Assembly: GCF_036894955.1 (NCBI RefSeq)
Contig: NZ_CP145905.1
Span: forward strand, 6,185,608-6,249,607
Direction: 5' to 3'
From: Paenibacillus sp. KS-LC4
GTDB lineage: Bacteria > Bacillota > Bacilli > Paenibacillales > Paenibacillaceae
Length of the DNA stretch: 64,000 nucleotides
Part shown: positions 42,757-51,578 of the stretch, one piece after another
Layout: every line of letters starts with the position of its first letter
Numbering within the stretch: position 1 is the first letter of the stretch
The notes under the pieces: model-generated
Database searches by the model: none
What the model was told of the DNA's origin: nothing
What the model saw: only the letters and a program-made list of their open reading frames with translations
Position numbers and translations under genes: made by a program

Positions 42757-43041
42757 CTAAGCTACGTCTCTGACGACCAAGAAGCGGATAATTTCATCCG
42801 TAATCTTCAGGATACGGTCAAGTTCGTTAACGACTTCCGTAGTTCCGTTGAAATGAACCAGAACGTAGTATCCCTCACGAATCTTGTTGATCTCATACGC
42901 AAGACGGCGTTTACCGCTAACATCTTGTTTCGTAACTTCTCCACCATTGGAGATGATGCCATTAAATTTCTCAACGACAGCTTGAAGAGCTTCTTGCTCA
43001 ACATCAGGACGAACAATGTACATCACTTCGTATTTGCGCAT
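42757..43041 (-). CDS. rpsF: 30S ribosomal protein S6
   Basis: Partner of S18 in the small subunit platform. Start MRKYEVMYIVRPDVEQEALQ and the later RLAYEINKIREGYYVLVHF are typical; length 94. AAAGGAGGTG lies before the ATG. First gene of the operon, with a sigma-A-like promoter and a leader that may carry an S6:S18 autoregulatory RNA. Confidence 0.97.
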   Translation of the reverse strand: MRKYEVMYIVRPDVEQEALQAVVEKFNGIISNGGEVTKQDVSGKRRLAYEINKIREGYYVLVHFNGTTEVVNELDRILKITDEIIRFLVVRDVA

Positions 43042-43114
43042 TATGTTTCACCTCCTTTTGGACTAACGGCCCCATTACTGGAGCAAGGAGCGAGGTTCTT
43101 ACTCGCATCCTCTA
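43042..43114 (-). promoter_or_regulatory. rpsF leader, candidate S6:S18 binding RNA
   Basis: The 70-base leader contains CTCC-AGTAAT-GGGG-CCG-TTAGTCC on the RNA strand, a short hairpin followed by an unpaired CCG. The known S6:S18 autoregulatory motif also needs a CCG bulge next to a hairpin. The fold was judged by eye only. Confidence 0.3.
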
Positions 43115-43143
43115 ACTATACCAAATATATAGCCCAAAAACAA
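43115..43143 (-). promoter_or_regulatory. Probable rpsF operon promoter
   Basis: Minus strand TTGTTT (43138-43143), 17-base spacer, TATAGT (43115-43120). The -10 is good and the -35 weak. Confidence 0.5.
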
Positions 43144-43308
43144 GCTTCGTTTTCCTCCCGTTATCTGGTGTTCATGAACGTCTGTCTCTCGGCTCATATT
43201 AATGTAGGCAGGCTGACCTAAGGCATACTGCTTGCAGCAGGCGGCATATGTCTTTGCATTAGCCTGGCTTAAGTAACAATCTACATCAAGCACAGGAGGT
43301 AACTAACA

Positions 43309-43491
43309 ATGGGTGAAGGAACTTTTTATTCCGCTGGCGACAAGGCACCGAATGATGGGACGTACATCGAGGATGGCGTCAATTCCTTTCATCAAGGCAT
43401 TCAAAATCCACAGAAGGTGAAGCTGAGCAAAGGACAGCGCTTCCCGGAGAACTCGAACCATGAACGCAAGTGGAGACGAATGGGTCATTAA
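43309..43491 (+). CDS. YjzC-family small protein
   Basis: Sixty-residue protein similar to Bacillus YjzC. Conserved pattern: FYSAGDKAPNDGTYIEDG, QNPQKVKLSKGQRFPE, and the basic end NHERKWRRM. AGGAGGT lies ten bases before the ATG, a very strong site, indicating abundant expression. Function unknown; the fold may be a small single beta sheet. Separate from neighbours. Confidence 0.88.
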   Translation: MGEGTFYSAGDKAPNDGTYIEDGVNSFHQGIQNPQKVKLSKGQRFPENSNHERKWRRMGH

Positions 43492-43842
43492 TTTTCAGAA
43501 AGCATGTATAGCCTTCGCCTTGTATGGGCATTCTAATTTGTGACGGTGTGAAGAGAGGTGTGGTTCCGTTGGACTTCATAGTGCAAGGGCTGCTACAAGA
43601 GGAATTTGTCCACTGAGCTTTAGAAGCGGAGGGTTGTGCCAAAGACAATGTCCGTAACACACGCACACTTGTCCATCTCCAACAGTAAAGCGGTATATGC
43701 CGCCAGCCAAAAGAATGGACAGGTCAGTTAACGATTACGCAGCAGCGGAAACGTTGGTACTGATTGAATAGTGATTGCTCCCATGTTTCTGTTGTAAAGT
43801 AGTGAGAAAATATACTCAATCGATCAAACACCGTCAGGAGAA
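43492..43842 (+). other. Unassigned 350-base region with hairpins and an interrupted reading frame
   Basis: No confident gene. Several potential hairpins are visible: GACAA/TTGTC within GGAG/CTCC (about 43630-43680), and GCGGTATATGCCGC near 43691. A plus-strand frame opens at ATG 43524, runs 30 codons, meets TGA at 43614 and continues 23 more codons to TAA at 43686. The first part lacks a ribosome site. It ends in the clear terminator at 43842-43866, which has no other obvious gene except yjzC 350 bases upstream. A small RNA, a long 3' leader, or a decayed gene are all possible. Confidence 0.4.
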
Positions 43843-43866
43843 GGAGCTCGCAAGAGCTCCTTTTTC
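43842..43866 (+). terminator. Terminator
   Basis: GGAGCTC-GCAA-GAGCTCC then five T. Strong on the plus strand. Confidence 0.85.
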
Positions 43867-43967
43867 GTATGTTTATTTTTTATTGTAAAATGCCTTTTCC
43901 ATGGTAAAGTAATCAAAGTATGGACTACCATTTACTCCAATTGATTTGCATAAAGGTGGGTATTATA

Positions 43968-45179
43968 TTGCATTTTGTATCAGCGAAGCAGCAGCATCCT
44001 CAGCATCCTTCCTCTGCTTCATTTATTCGCTTGTATGCTTTGGCCTTTTTCTTTTTCGCAGCCAATTCGGCTTTAACGATTATTTTGCCACTCCGAAGCG
44101 AGGCGGTGGGCATGAATCAGGCGGAAATTGGCTTCATTATGGGAGCCTATATGTTTACATGTATGCTCCTCAGACCTTTTGCCGCACAGCTCATTGGCCG
44201 TTTTGGCCCGCTTGCCGTTATGAAATGGCTGCTTTGTGCCCATGCTGTCCTTCTTCTCTTTTATACCGTCAGCGGAACGGAGCAATACCTATGGCTCAGA
44301 GCGCTGCAAGGTGCAATCACAGCTTTTTTCTCGATGACGATGCAGGTAGGAATTGTTGAATCTTTGGAAAATAAAGATCGGGCTCAAGGGTTGTCCATGT
44401 ACACCTTGTTTACGATGCTCCCTTCGCTCGTTATTCCAATCGCCGCTTTACAAATATGGCAAAGCGACAGCCATCTGCTCTTCGCCCTGCTGATGATCGT
44501 GCTGGCTATCGGGCCTCTTCTCGTCTTCTATCGGTCGGCGCTTCCGGAACGCACTGTTCAGGATAAAACCTATAAGCTTCGCGATATGGCTGCTTCCCTA
44601 GGCACGATTTGGACGAGTCCACCCCTGCTCATTAGCAGCATCATTATGCTGCTGGCTTCCTGCGTGTTTGGAGCAACCGCGACCTTTCTTCCGCTGTTCA
44701 TGTTAGCAGCCGGCTCAGGGAATGCCGGTATATATTTAACGATACAAGGCCTGGTCGTCATCACCTGCCGCTTTGTTTTACGCAAAAAAATCCCGTCCAA
44801 TGGCAGCTGGAATACATGGCTCATGGCTGGGATGCTGCTGTCTGCTGCGCTGGGGAGCCAGCTGCTGGCCATGCTGGACATTGTGGGTGCTTTTGTATAC
44901 GTGTCTGCCGTATTTAATGGCTTCGCCGTTGCGCTGCTCTATCCAACGCTGACGACTTATCTTTCTTTTATTTTGCCGGAGAAAACCCGCTATGTGCTGA
45001 TGGCGATTTTTTTATCGTCCTATGATCTCGGCTTTTCCCTTGGCGGCTTCGCAATGGGCATTCTCGTGCAAAACAGCTCTTACCCTGCCATGTTTACAAG
45101 CTGTACCCTGTTATCCATGACAGCTGCATTTCTTATTATTTTTTCCAAAAGAACAATGGAAGCGAAGCCAGCCCCTTAA
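43968..45179 (+). CDS. MFS transporter
   Basis: Twelve-helix major-facilitator protein, 403 residues. The first helix (LYALAFFFFAANSALTIILPL) and the motif GMNQAEIGFIMGAYMFTCMLLRPFAAQLIGRFG are typical of the YfkF/staphylopine-exporter-like sugar-efflux group. The TTG start at 43968 is used: AAAGGTGGG lies seven bases upstream; an ATG at 43920 has no site. The substrate is unknown. Confidence 0.87.
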   Translation: MHFVSAKQQHPQHPSSASFIRLYALAFFFFAANSALTIILPLRSEAVGMNQAEIGFIMGAYMFTCMLLRPFAAQLIGRFGPLAVMKWLLCAHAVLLLFYTVSGTEQYLWLRALQGAITAFFSMTMQVGIVESLENKDRAQGLSMYTLFTMLPSLVIPIAALQIWQSDSHLLFALLMIVLAIGPLLVFYRSALPERTVQDKTYKLRDMAASLGTIWTSPPLLISSIIMLLASCVFGATATFLPLFMLAAGSGNAGIYLTIQGLVVITCRFVLRKKIPSNGSWNTWLMAGMLLSAALGSQLLAMLDIVGAFVYVSAVFNGFAVALLYPTLTTYLSFILPEKTRYVLMAIFLSSYDLGFSLGGFAMGILVQNSSYPAMFTSCTLLSMTAAFLIIFSKRTMEAKPAP

Positions 45180-45212
45180 GGAGCTGGCTTCGCTTCATAA
45201 TAAACACAATAA

Positions 45213-45251
45213 AAAGAGCTGATTCCCGTTTGAAGCAGGAAGCAGCTCTTT
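45213..45251. terminator. Terminator between MFS gene and tRNA-Ser
   Basis: AAAGAGCTG ... CAGCTCTTT hairpin with TTTTTATTG on the minus strand, ending the tRNA transcript, and usable for the MFS gene on the other. Confidence 0.75.
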
Positions 45252-45304
45252 CATAGGTAACACTATAGTATTACAATCGCCGTAACAGCGCATATGTGCG
45301 AGAA

Positions 45305-45395
45305 TGGCGGAGAAGGTGGGATTCGAACCCACGCACGCTTTGACACGCCTAGCTGATTTCGAGTCAGCCCCCTTGGGCCTCTTGGGTACCTCTCC
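45305..45395 (-). tRNA. tRNA-Ser (anticodon CGA)
   Basis: A 91-base class-II tRNA. Acceptor GGAGAGG pairs with CTTCTCC, the discriminator is G and CCA is encoded. The anticodon stem CTGA/TCAG holds loop CTCGAAA with anticodon CGA, reading UCG. A long variable arm (TAGGCGTGTCAAAGCGTG) fits serine. The T-arm has GTGGGTTCGAATCCCAC. Confidence 0.96.
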
Positions 45396-45446
45396 GCATA
45401 TAAGAATATCTTATCATATTTGCTGACTCGATGCAACTAAAAACTC

Positions 45447-47366
45447 TTATATTTTTATGCCCTTTGCAAGCAGTCGATTCGTGCTCTTTTGCAGCTGCTG
45501 CGTGCGCGCTTGTCCAAAGGAATACGGACCAATAAAGGTGGAATGCCATACCGCGAATATATAAAGCGCCCACAGCTTCCGCGAGTAATCCCCCTTACCC
45601 TCGCGGTGCTGCATTAGCATTAGACGGGCAGCATGGACATTAAACCATTGCGGTACAAGGCTAATTTGCTCGAGCATTTGATCCCCGATCTTTCCATGCA
45701 GCCACTTCCGAAGCGGGATCGGAAATCCAAGCTTAGGCCGCTGTAATAGCGGTTCAGGAAGAATGCCACGCATCGCTTCTCTCAACACGTACTTGGTCGT
45801 TCCGTTTGCCAGCTTATATTCGGCTGGAATTTTGCGGGCCACCTCAAATACCTCTTTATCGAGAAAAGGAACACGCAGCTCCAGCGAATGCGCCATGCTC
45901 ATTTTATCCGCCTTCATCAAAATATCACCCGGCAGCCAGAAGTTCACATCAATCAGCTGCATACGAGTCACATCATCTAAATGGCGGCTATTATAATAAA
46001 CATCGCTTGTCAGTGAAGCCGAAGGCTGCATCGCCTCAAAACGCTCTGGATTAAGCTGGGTAATTTGTTGTTTATCTTTTTCATTAAACAGCTTGGCATT
46101 TCCATAAAAACGCTGCTCAATCGGCGAGAAACCACGAAGCAAATAGTTTTTACCGCGAAAAGCGAGCGGAACCCGCTCCACCATTCGATGCAGCCGCGAC
46201 TTCATACCGTTTGGCAGCCATGAGACAGGCCTCAACGAGCGCGGCTCGCCATAGATTCTATAACCGCCAAACAGCTCATCTGCTCCCTCTCCCGACATGA
46301 CGACCGTTACCTGCTTTCCTGCCAGCTGAGATAGGCTGTATAATGCAATAGCTGACGGGTCGGCAACCGGCTCGTCCATATGCCATACTGCTTTTTGCGT
46401 ATTTGCGAAAAATTGCTCCGGCGTTATTACCTCCTCATAATGCTTTGAGCCAATTACGTTAGCCGCTGTCCGGGCATATTCATTTTCATTTCGCTCTCCT
46501 GCAAAGCCTACCGAGAAGGTTTTCGTTAGCTGCTCCTGCATGGATAACGCTGCAATCACCGACGAGTCGATTCCGCCTGATAAAAAACTGCCAAGCGGCA
46601 CATCACCCTGGCGATGCAGCTTCACCGAATCGTGAAGCACGGCTTTAATTTCCTCAATAAATGTGCCTATCGGCCGCTGCTCCGGTTCAAAAACAGGCTC
46701 CCAATAACGCCGCTTGGTTATCCTGCCTTCCCGATCAACCAGCATAAAATGCCCCGGCTCCAGCTTGTGGACTCCTATAAACATCGTCTGCGGCTGCGGT
46801 ACGTACTGAAAGGTCAAATAGTGCATCATGCTGGCATAATCCACATGCGGCGCTTGTCCGCTTACAGCCAGAAGCCCCTTTAACTCTGATGAAAAAAGAA
46901 ACTGATGCTCCTCCTGCGAATAATAGAACGGCTTTATTCCAAAATGATCCCTCGCCGCAAACAAGCGCTGTTCCCTTCTATCCCAAATCGCAAAGCTGAA
47001 CATGCCTCTCAAATGATGCAAGCAATCTATTCCATATTCCTCATAGAGATGAACGATGATCTCTGAATCAGTACGATTTCGAAACTGATGGCCTTTGCTT
47101 TGCAACTGTTGCTTCAGCTCTTTATAATTGTATATTTCTCCATTAAATACAAGCCAAACCTGCCCATTTTCATTGGTCATTGGCTGGGCTCCATCTTCAA
47201 TATCAACAATAGAAAGCCTGTTAAAGCCTAATGCTGCTCTATCCATAATCTGGATGCCGGATTGATTAGGACCACGATGTCCTATCTGCTCCATCATGCT
47301 GCTGATTTCTCTATCCGTTGGATCACTTCCATTGCCATATCGGATGATTCCGGAAATTCCACACAT
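45447..47366 (-). CDS. asnB: Asparagine synthetase (glutamine-hydrolysing)
   Basis: Makes asparagine from aspartate using glutamine and ATP. The start Cys2 in MCGISGII is the catalytic nucleophile of the glutaminase domain (to about residue 200). The synthetase domain has the PP-loop SFLSGGIDSSVIAAL and VVMSGEGADELFGGYRIYG, then the later block DKMSMAHSLELRVPFLDKE. Length 639, typical of the Bacillus AsnB/AsnO group. GGAGGAGAGAGG precedes the ATG. Stands alone. Confidence 0.95.
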   Translation of the reverse strand: MCGISGIIRYGNGSDPTDREISSMMEQIGHRGPNQSGIQIMDRAALGFNRLSIVDIEDGAQPMTNENGQVWLVFNGEIYNYKELKQQLQSKGHQFRNRTDSEIIVHLYEEYGIDCLHHLRGMFSFAIWDRREQRLFAARDHFGIKPFYYSQEEHQFLFSSELKGLLAVSGQAPHVDYASMMHYLTFQYVPQPQTMFIGVHKLEPGHFMLVDREGRITKRRYWEPVFEPEQRPIGTFIEEIKAVLHDSVKLHRQGDVPLGSFLSGGIDSSVIAALSMQEQLTKTFSVGFAGERNENEYARTAANVIGSKHYEEVITPEQFFANTQKAVWHMDEPVADPSAIALYSLSQLAGKQVTVVMSGEGADELFGGYRIYGEPRSLRPVSWLPNGMKSRLHRMVERVPLAFRGKNYLLRGFSPIEQRFYGNAKLFNEKDKQQITQLNPERFEAMQPSASLTSDVYYNSRHLDDVTRMQLIDVNFWLPGDILMKADKMSMAHSLELRVPFLDKEVFEVARKIPAEYKLANGTTKYVLREAMRGILPEPLLQRPKLGFPIPLRKWLHGKIGDQMLEQISLVPQWFNVHAARLMLMQHREGKGDYSRKLWALYIFAVWHSTFIGPYSFGQARTQQLQKSTNRLLAKGIKI

Positions 47367-47600
47367 CGGCCTCTCTCCTCCACTCTCCTGATCGCTAAGA
47401 CGTAGTATTTCTTAAAATATAAGCATTTATAAGTTTTCCCTTATAAACAGGCTTATATTTCTCCGACAAAGCTCTTCGGTCGTCCTAGAAGGACGACAAA
47501 GTCGTTTTTGCTTGTGTCAAAACATACTATACGGAGCGAAAGTATCTGAAAAACGTCCGTGTTGTTTCCAAGCAGTAAGCAATGGAAAAGGCGAGAAACA
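47367..47600. other. asnB upstream region with a strong hairpin
   Basis: No gene seen. On the minus strand a TTGTCG-18-TATAAG pair is a weak promoter candidate near 47440-47470. A perfect hairpin GTCGTCC-TAGAA-GGACGAC lies at 47479-47497. No T-box elements were recognised. Confidence 0.4.
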
Positions 47601-47637
47601 AAAAAACTCCATCTCCTTTAAATAAAAGGATGGAGTT
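47601..47637 (-). terminator. Terminator of the mscS operon
   Basis: Minus strand AACTCCATC ... GATGGAGTT stem and then TTTTTTG, downstream of the DUF951 gene. Confidence 0.8.
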
Positions 47638-47685
47638 CACTCATTTCTGCAATCATTTATTCCGTTAACGATTTTTTATTGTGAG

Positions 47686-47922
47686 TCAGTCCGTTTCAGA
47701 CTGGATCGGCGCTTGCCCTCCATCAGCAGAAGTGGTGGAACGAAGCACTTTTTTCATATTTTTCTCAAACTTCGCCCGAGGTATTAATACACTGTGCTTA
47801 CAGCCTACGCATTTAATACGAATATCCATGCCCATTCGAATAATTTCCATCTCATTCGAACCGCAAGGATGCTGCTTTTTCATCTGGACGACATCACCAA
47901 GCTCAAATTGCTTACGCTCCAT
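47686..47922 (-). CDS. DUF951 family protein (YyzM-like)
   Basis: Small 78-residue protein. The DUF951 core is FELGDVVQMKKQHPCGSNEM, IRMGMDIRIKCVGCKHSVLI and PRAKFEKNMKKVL. Cys in HPCG and the CVGC pair suggest a zinc ribbon. ATG at 47920-47922 after AGGAGTGG; it overlaps the mscS-like gene end by 11 bases. Bacillus yyzM holds the same spot near parB/yyaC. Confidence 0.9.
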   Translation of the reverse strand: MERKQFELGDVVQMKKQHPCGSNEMEIIRMGMDIRIKCVGCKHSVLIPRAKFEKNMKKVLRSTTSADGGQAPIQSETD

Positions 47923-48787
47923 TTCTTTCTCCACTCCTCTCATCTCGATGATAGGTAACCATACGTGGATACGGCGTATCCATACCATTCTCAACCAGCG
48001 CTTTCTTCACCTGCAAATTAATCTTTCTGGCCAGCGCATGCTGGGTATTTGGCAAGCATTCCGCTATAATACGGATTTTCACTTCTGTTGCACCCATCAG
48101 TTGAATACCAAGCACCTCTGGCGGTTTCACAAGATTTTCATCCTCCAGCTTATCTACTGTTGCTTGGATAATGCTTGTCGCCCGATCTACATCCTCCTCA
48201 TAGCCGATCGAAACGTCCACGACGGCTACTGAGTTGCGCAACGAGAAGTTCGTCACCTCATTAATCATGCCGTTTGGAATGATAAATACTTCCCCAGTCC
48301 AGCTAAGCAGTCTAGTTGTACGCAATCCGATAACCTCGACCGTTCCTTTAAACTGTCCCGCCTGAATGACATCGCCCACAGCAAACTGGTCCTCCAAAAT
48401 AATAAAAAATCCGGTTATAATGTCCTTCACCAAGCTCTGTGCCCCAAAACCAATAGCCAAACCCACGATTCCCGCACCAGCGAGCAGCGGCCCAAGCTGA
48501 ATACCCAACTCCGACATTAACAGCATGCCGCCAATTAAATAACAAGCATACATAACGATATTTTTGAGCAGCCGTCCTACCGTGACCATTCTTCTAGCCT
48601 GCATCGGCAACCTGCTCGTTTGTTTATTTGATAATATACGATCAATTGATTTATTGACAATCCATATAATCAAATGCGTAATAACAATAATGAGCGCAAT
48701 CCGAATCGCTGATTCGCCGAAGCGTTGCCAAGTGTCCACATTGGTCAACCACTCCATGAAGTTTTTATACATGTTTAGTGTATTCAA
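47912..48787 (-). CDS. MscS-family mechanosensitive channel
   Basis: Small-conductance tension-gated channel for osmotic relief. Three N-terminal helices, the third being the pore-lining GAGIVGLAIGFGAQSLVKDI with the MscS Gly/Ala pattern. FIILEDQFAVGDVIQAGQFKGTVEVIGLRTTRL is the conserved beta domain. Length 291 is a compact family member like Bacillus YkuT. In a cluster with the DUF3343 and DUF951 genes, likely one transcript. Confidence 0.93.
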   Translation of the reverse strand: MNTLNMYKNFMEWLTNVDTWQRFGESAIRIALIIVITHLIIWIVNKSIDRILSNKQTSRLPMQARRMVTVGRLLKNIVMYACYLIGGMLLMSELGIQLGPLLAGAGIVGLAIGFGAQSLVKDIITGFFIILEDQFAVGDVIQAGQFKGTVEVIGLRTTRLLSWTGEVFIIPNGMINEVTNFSLRNSVAVVDVSIGYEEDVDRATSIIQATVDKLEDENLVKPPEVLGIQLMGATEVKIRIIAECLPNTQHALARKINLQVKKALVENGMDTPYPRMVTYHRDERSGERNGA

Positions 48788-48800
48788 GAGCTATTTCCTC

Positions 48801-49040
48801 CTATAGATTCACTGGTTCATATCCCAAATGAATAGGCTTAAAAATCCCTCTTATTTCAACGTTTTCAGACACAATCACCTGCTTTACCGTCTCCAAATCG
48901 TCCTCTGGAAAATGAATAGACAAGGCGCATCCTGCCGTAATTTCTTTAGGGGTTGGACAAATATCTATTTCAATATCCGCATATTCGAGCAGCATTTCCG
49001 CGCGCAACGCCTGCTGTGTGGAATCAAAGGCAATCAACAT
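48801..49040 (-). CDS. DUF3343 small protein
   Basis: Seventy-nine residues. Typical of DUF3343, whose relatives are sulfur or selenium carrier-like: MLIAFDSTQQALRAEMLLE at the start, TPKEITAGCALSIHF in the middle with the conserved Cys after Gly. First gene of the mscS operon, 13 bases upstream of the channel. Function not shown. Confidence 0.85.
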   Translation of the reverse strand: MLIAFDSTQQALRAEMLLEYADIEIDICPTPKEITAGCALSIHFPEDDLETVKQVIVSENVEIRGIFKPIHLGYEPVNL

Positions 49041-49156
49041 AAGCCAATTTTCTCCTCTCCCTCTTTTTACGCAACGTAATCAGTGGGTTTATGACGTATA
49101 AAATGGTTGTCCCATCCATATACTAGATAACATATTAGCTATAACGGAGGGATTCT

Positions 49157-49759
49157 ATGAAACTTTCTTTTTTGAAGGATGTACCTTTGAAAGTTCCGCA
49201 TACCGATACCAACGCTATGTCGTTAATCGTAAACCGCCTCTCCCTGATGCTCAATGAGCTTTCAGGTGCCAGACCGCTCATCATCGTATGCGTGGGTACC
49301 GACCGTTCAACGGGCGACTCGCTTGGCCCCCTCATCGGAACCTCTCTCGCAAAATATAACAGTCCTTACTTTGCTTTATACGGTACGCTGGAAGAGCCGG
49401 TTCACGCGATGAACCTGACTGATACACTGGCCCTTATTCACCAAAACCACCACAATCCATTTATCATTGGCATTGATGCTTGTTTAGGACAGGTGTCCAG
49501 CATTGGCTCCGTTCATATTGGGACGGGACCGGTACGTCCTGGAGCGGGCGTTAATAAGGAGCTTCCGCCTGTAGGTGATATGCATATTACCGGAATCGTG
49601 AATGTGGGTGGTTTTATGGAATACTTCGTGCTGCAAAATACCCGTCTGCATCTTGTTATCAAGATGGCCGACCTTATAGCCTTTAGCCTGTTCTCCGCTA
49701 TAATGGGCAGCAATCGTGTCATGCTTCAGACTAGAGAGCAAGCCGCTTCAGCCGAATGA
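49157..49759 (+). CDS. yyaC: Spore protease YyaC (DUF1256)
   Basis: GPR-like sporulation-specific protein of about 200 residues, Bacillus yyaC equivalent. Conserved blocks: IIVCVGTDRSTGDSLGPLIGTSL, YGTLEEPVHAMNL, and GIDACLGQVSSIGSVHIGTGPVRPGAGVNKELPPVG. Plus strand, divergent from the DUF3343 operon. GGAGGG precedes the ATG. Indicates a spore-forming host. Confidence 0.94.
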   Translation: MKLSFLKDVPLKVPHTDTNAMSLIVNRLSLMLNELSGARPLIIVCVGTDRSTGDSLGPLIGTSLAKYNSPYFALYGTLEEPVHAMNLTDTLALIHQNHHNPFIIGIDACLGQVSSIGSVHIGTGPVRPGAGVNKELPPVGDMHITGIVNVGGFMEYFVLQNTRLHLVIKMADLIAFSLFSAIMGSNRVMLQTREQAASAE

Positions 49760-49788
49760 TGCAATTCTCGGCCCTAGACTTATCTTTT

Positions 49789-50271
49789 TCATTTCGCTTT
49801 CGCAAGCGCCTGCAGCTCTTCCGGTGTTAAAGGATACGTTGATTGTCCGCCCTCTAACGGCTTGGCATACACATATGCACTATCTCTGCTATGAATACTC
49901 GACACGACGACTCCATCTTGTGCTGCATTTACGATTGCGATGGAGAAGCTAAGGTCGCTTCCTTGCTCCGAGAACGCATTATAGCGAATAACACCCAAGC
50001 GTCCCTTCTCCTCTAGCTGGCGCCGTTCCAGTTGCTCCAGCTTTGCCTCCACTGCTCTGGAGTGCCTTGCATGCTCCGCTATTTCCTGCTTCAGCCCAAC
50101 AACGACTTCTTCAATATTTGTCACACCTGTATTACCCATAACCTCAACGTATTGCTTGCGCAGTTTTTTGAGCCTTCTCCCCAGGGAAATGACCCAAATT
50201 AAAATAATAAAAAGCAGCAGTGCCAGTAATGCCAACAAACCGTATAAAGGGTTGTTCATCCAATCATTCAT
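49789..50271 (-). CDS. DUF4446 family membrane-anchored protein
   Basis: One N-terminal membrane helix (LYGLLALLALLLFIILIWVISLG), a coiled-coil region rich in Glu/Arg (EIAEHARHSRAVEAKLEQLERRQLEEKG), and a conserved C-terminal domain LGVIRYNAFSEQGSDLSFSIAIVNAAQDGVVVSS. The block RYNAFxExGxDxSFS is diagnostic. ATG at 50269-50271 with AAAGG nearby; an earlier TTG at 50301 is possible. Directly downstream of the aminotransferase, 27 bases. Bacillus yyaB/yyaC neighbourhood; function unknown. Confidence 0.88.
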   Translation of the reverse strand: MNDWMNNPLYGLLALLALLLFIILIWVISLGRRLKKLRKQYVEVMGNTGVTNIEEVVVGLKQEIAEHARHSRAVEAKLEQLERRQLEEKGRLGVIRYNAFSEQGSDLSFSIAIVNAAQDGVVVSSIHSRDSAYVYAKPLEGGQSTYPLTPEELQALAKAK

Positions 50272-50297
50272 GTAAACCTTTCCGCCCCCAAAATAAA

Positions 50298-51473
50298 TCA
50301 AATTTTATATTGCGAACGTATTTCACGCACCGCATCAACAAGAGCACTCACTTCCGCCTCTGTTGTAAAATAACCCACACTCGCTCTAACCGCTCCTGTA
50401 GCCATCGTACCTGCGCTGGCATGAGCAAGCGGCGTACAATGGAAGCCCGCACGCACAGCGATCTGATAATGCTGATCTAAAATAAAAGACATCTCCGAAG
50501 GATCGACACCTTCCGCCACGAAAGAAACCATGCCTGTTCGCTGCTGACCAAGCTTCGGCCCAAGCAGCCTGATTCCTTCTATTGTAGACAGCCCCTCCAT
50601 CATCTGCTGAGTAAGCGTCCATTCCTTAGTATGGATTTTATGAACCGTCTCATTCAGAACATATTCTACGCCTGCCTTCAAGCCAGCCAGGCCTGGTGTG
50701 TTTTGCGTCCCTGCTTCATAACGATCTGGACGCACACTAGGCTGCTCAGCCGCCTCAGATTGGCTCCCAGTACCACCATGGAGCATTGGGACAAGGTCTA
50801 GCTCAGGATGGATATACAAGCCCCCTGTGCCCTGTGGACCAAGCAGCCCTTTATGCCCAGGGAAAGCAAGCATATCAATCCCCATCGCTTCAACATCAAT
50901 CTCTAAAATCCCAGCACTTTGAGCGGCATCTACTAGCAGCTTCACACCTCTTTGGCGGGTCAGCTCGCCAATTTCAGCCAAAGGAACAATGGTTCCCAGC
51001 AGGTTTGAACTATGACTCACGATAACTAGCGTCGTCTGTGGCACAAGCGCGTCCTTCACCTGAGCAACCGTTATATTACCCTGCTCATCCGCCTCAACGT
51101 AAGTGACCTTTATTCCGAGTGCCTGCTTCAAAAACTCCAACGGCCGTCTGACGGAATTATGTTCAATTCCAGTAGCAACTACATGGTCGCCTGCTTTTAG
51201 ATAGCCTTTTATCGCCATATTCAAAGCGCCTGTCGTATTCCCTGTAAATGCAATATCGTTAGGGTTTCTCACCCGAAACAGTTTAGCTAATTGCTTTCGT
51301 GTATCAAACAACACACGGCTTGCCCGAACAGCCATTCGATGACTGCCTCTACCCGGGTTAGCAGCATCATGCAGCATAGCATGATTTACAGCGTCAATAA
51401 CCGAGTTAGGCTTTGGCCATGAAGTTGCAGCATGATCTAGGTAAATGATTTTTTCACCATCCGTATTCATCAT
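50298..51473 (-). CDS. Class V aminotransferase, cysteine-desulfurase family
   Basis: PLP enzyme, about 391 residues. YLDHAATSWPKP is the start, VIVSHSSNLLGTIVPLAEI binds cofactor, and LAFPGHKGLLGPQGTGGLYI holds the Schiff-base lysine (K in GHKGLLGP). The conserved end RAGFHCTPLAH carries the active-site cysteine. This is the Bacillus csd-like group (YcbU type), different from NifS/IscS. The exact product in vivo is unknown. Start placed at tandem ATG near 51473, the first that follows GGGAG. Confidence 0.9.
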   Translation of the reverse strand: MMNTDGEKIIYLDHAATSWPKPNSVIDAVNHAMLHDAANPGRGSHRMAVRASRVLFDTRKQLAKLFRVRNPNDIAFTGNTTGALNMAIKGYLKAGDHVVATGIEHNSVRRPLEFLKQALGIKVTYVEADEQGNITVAQVKDALVPQTTLVIVSHSSNLLGTIVPLAEIGELTRQRGVKLLVDAAQSAGILEIDVEAMGIDMLAFPGHKGLLGPQGTGGLYIHPELDLVPMLHGGTGSQSEAAEQPSVRPDRYEAGTQNTPGLAGLKAGVEYVLNETVHKIHTKEWTLTQQMMEGLSTIEGIRLLGPKLGQQRTGMVSFVAEGVDPSEMSFILDQHYQIAVRAGFHCTPLAHASAGTMATGAVRASVGYFTTEAEVSALVDAVREIRSQYKI

Positions 51474-51578
51474 CCATCCACTCCCACCATCACTAGTACA
51501 TCTTCTCATAACAATAGCATACCTTAGTTTAATCTTCAGGATCAAAGATTACACCTCGGGTATGCTATCTTATCAAGA

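Noticed and set aside
43379..43666. 95-codon minus-strand frame over yjzC
   Set aside because: Overlaps yjzC in antisense, has cysteine/serine-rich shadow-like composition and no ribosome site.
43524..43688. Selenocysteine gene at the in-frame TGA
   Set aside because: No ribosome site at the start, no family match and no clear SECIS hairpin; a decayed frame or chance is simpler.
47479..47497. Terminator or T-box for asnB
   Set aside because: The hairpin is strong but lacks a following T-run on the transcribed strand, and no T-box specifier or antiterminator sequence was recognised.
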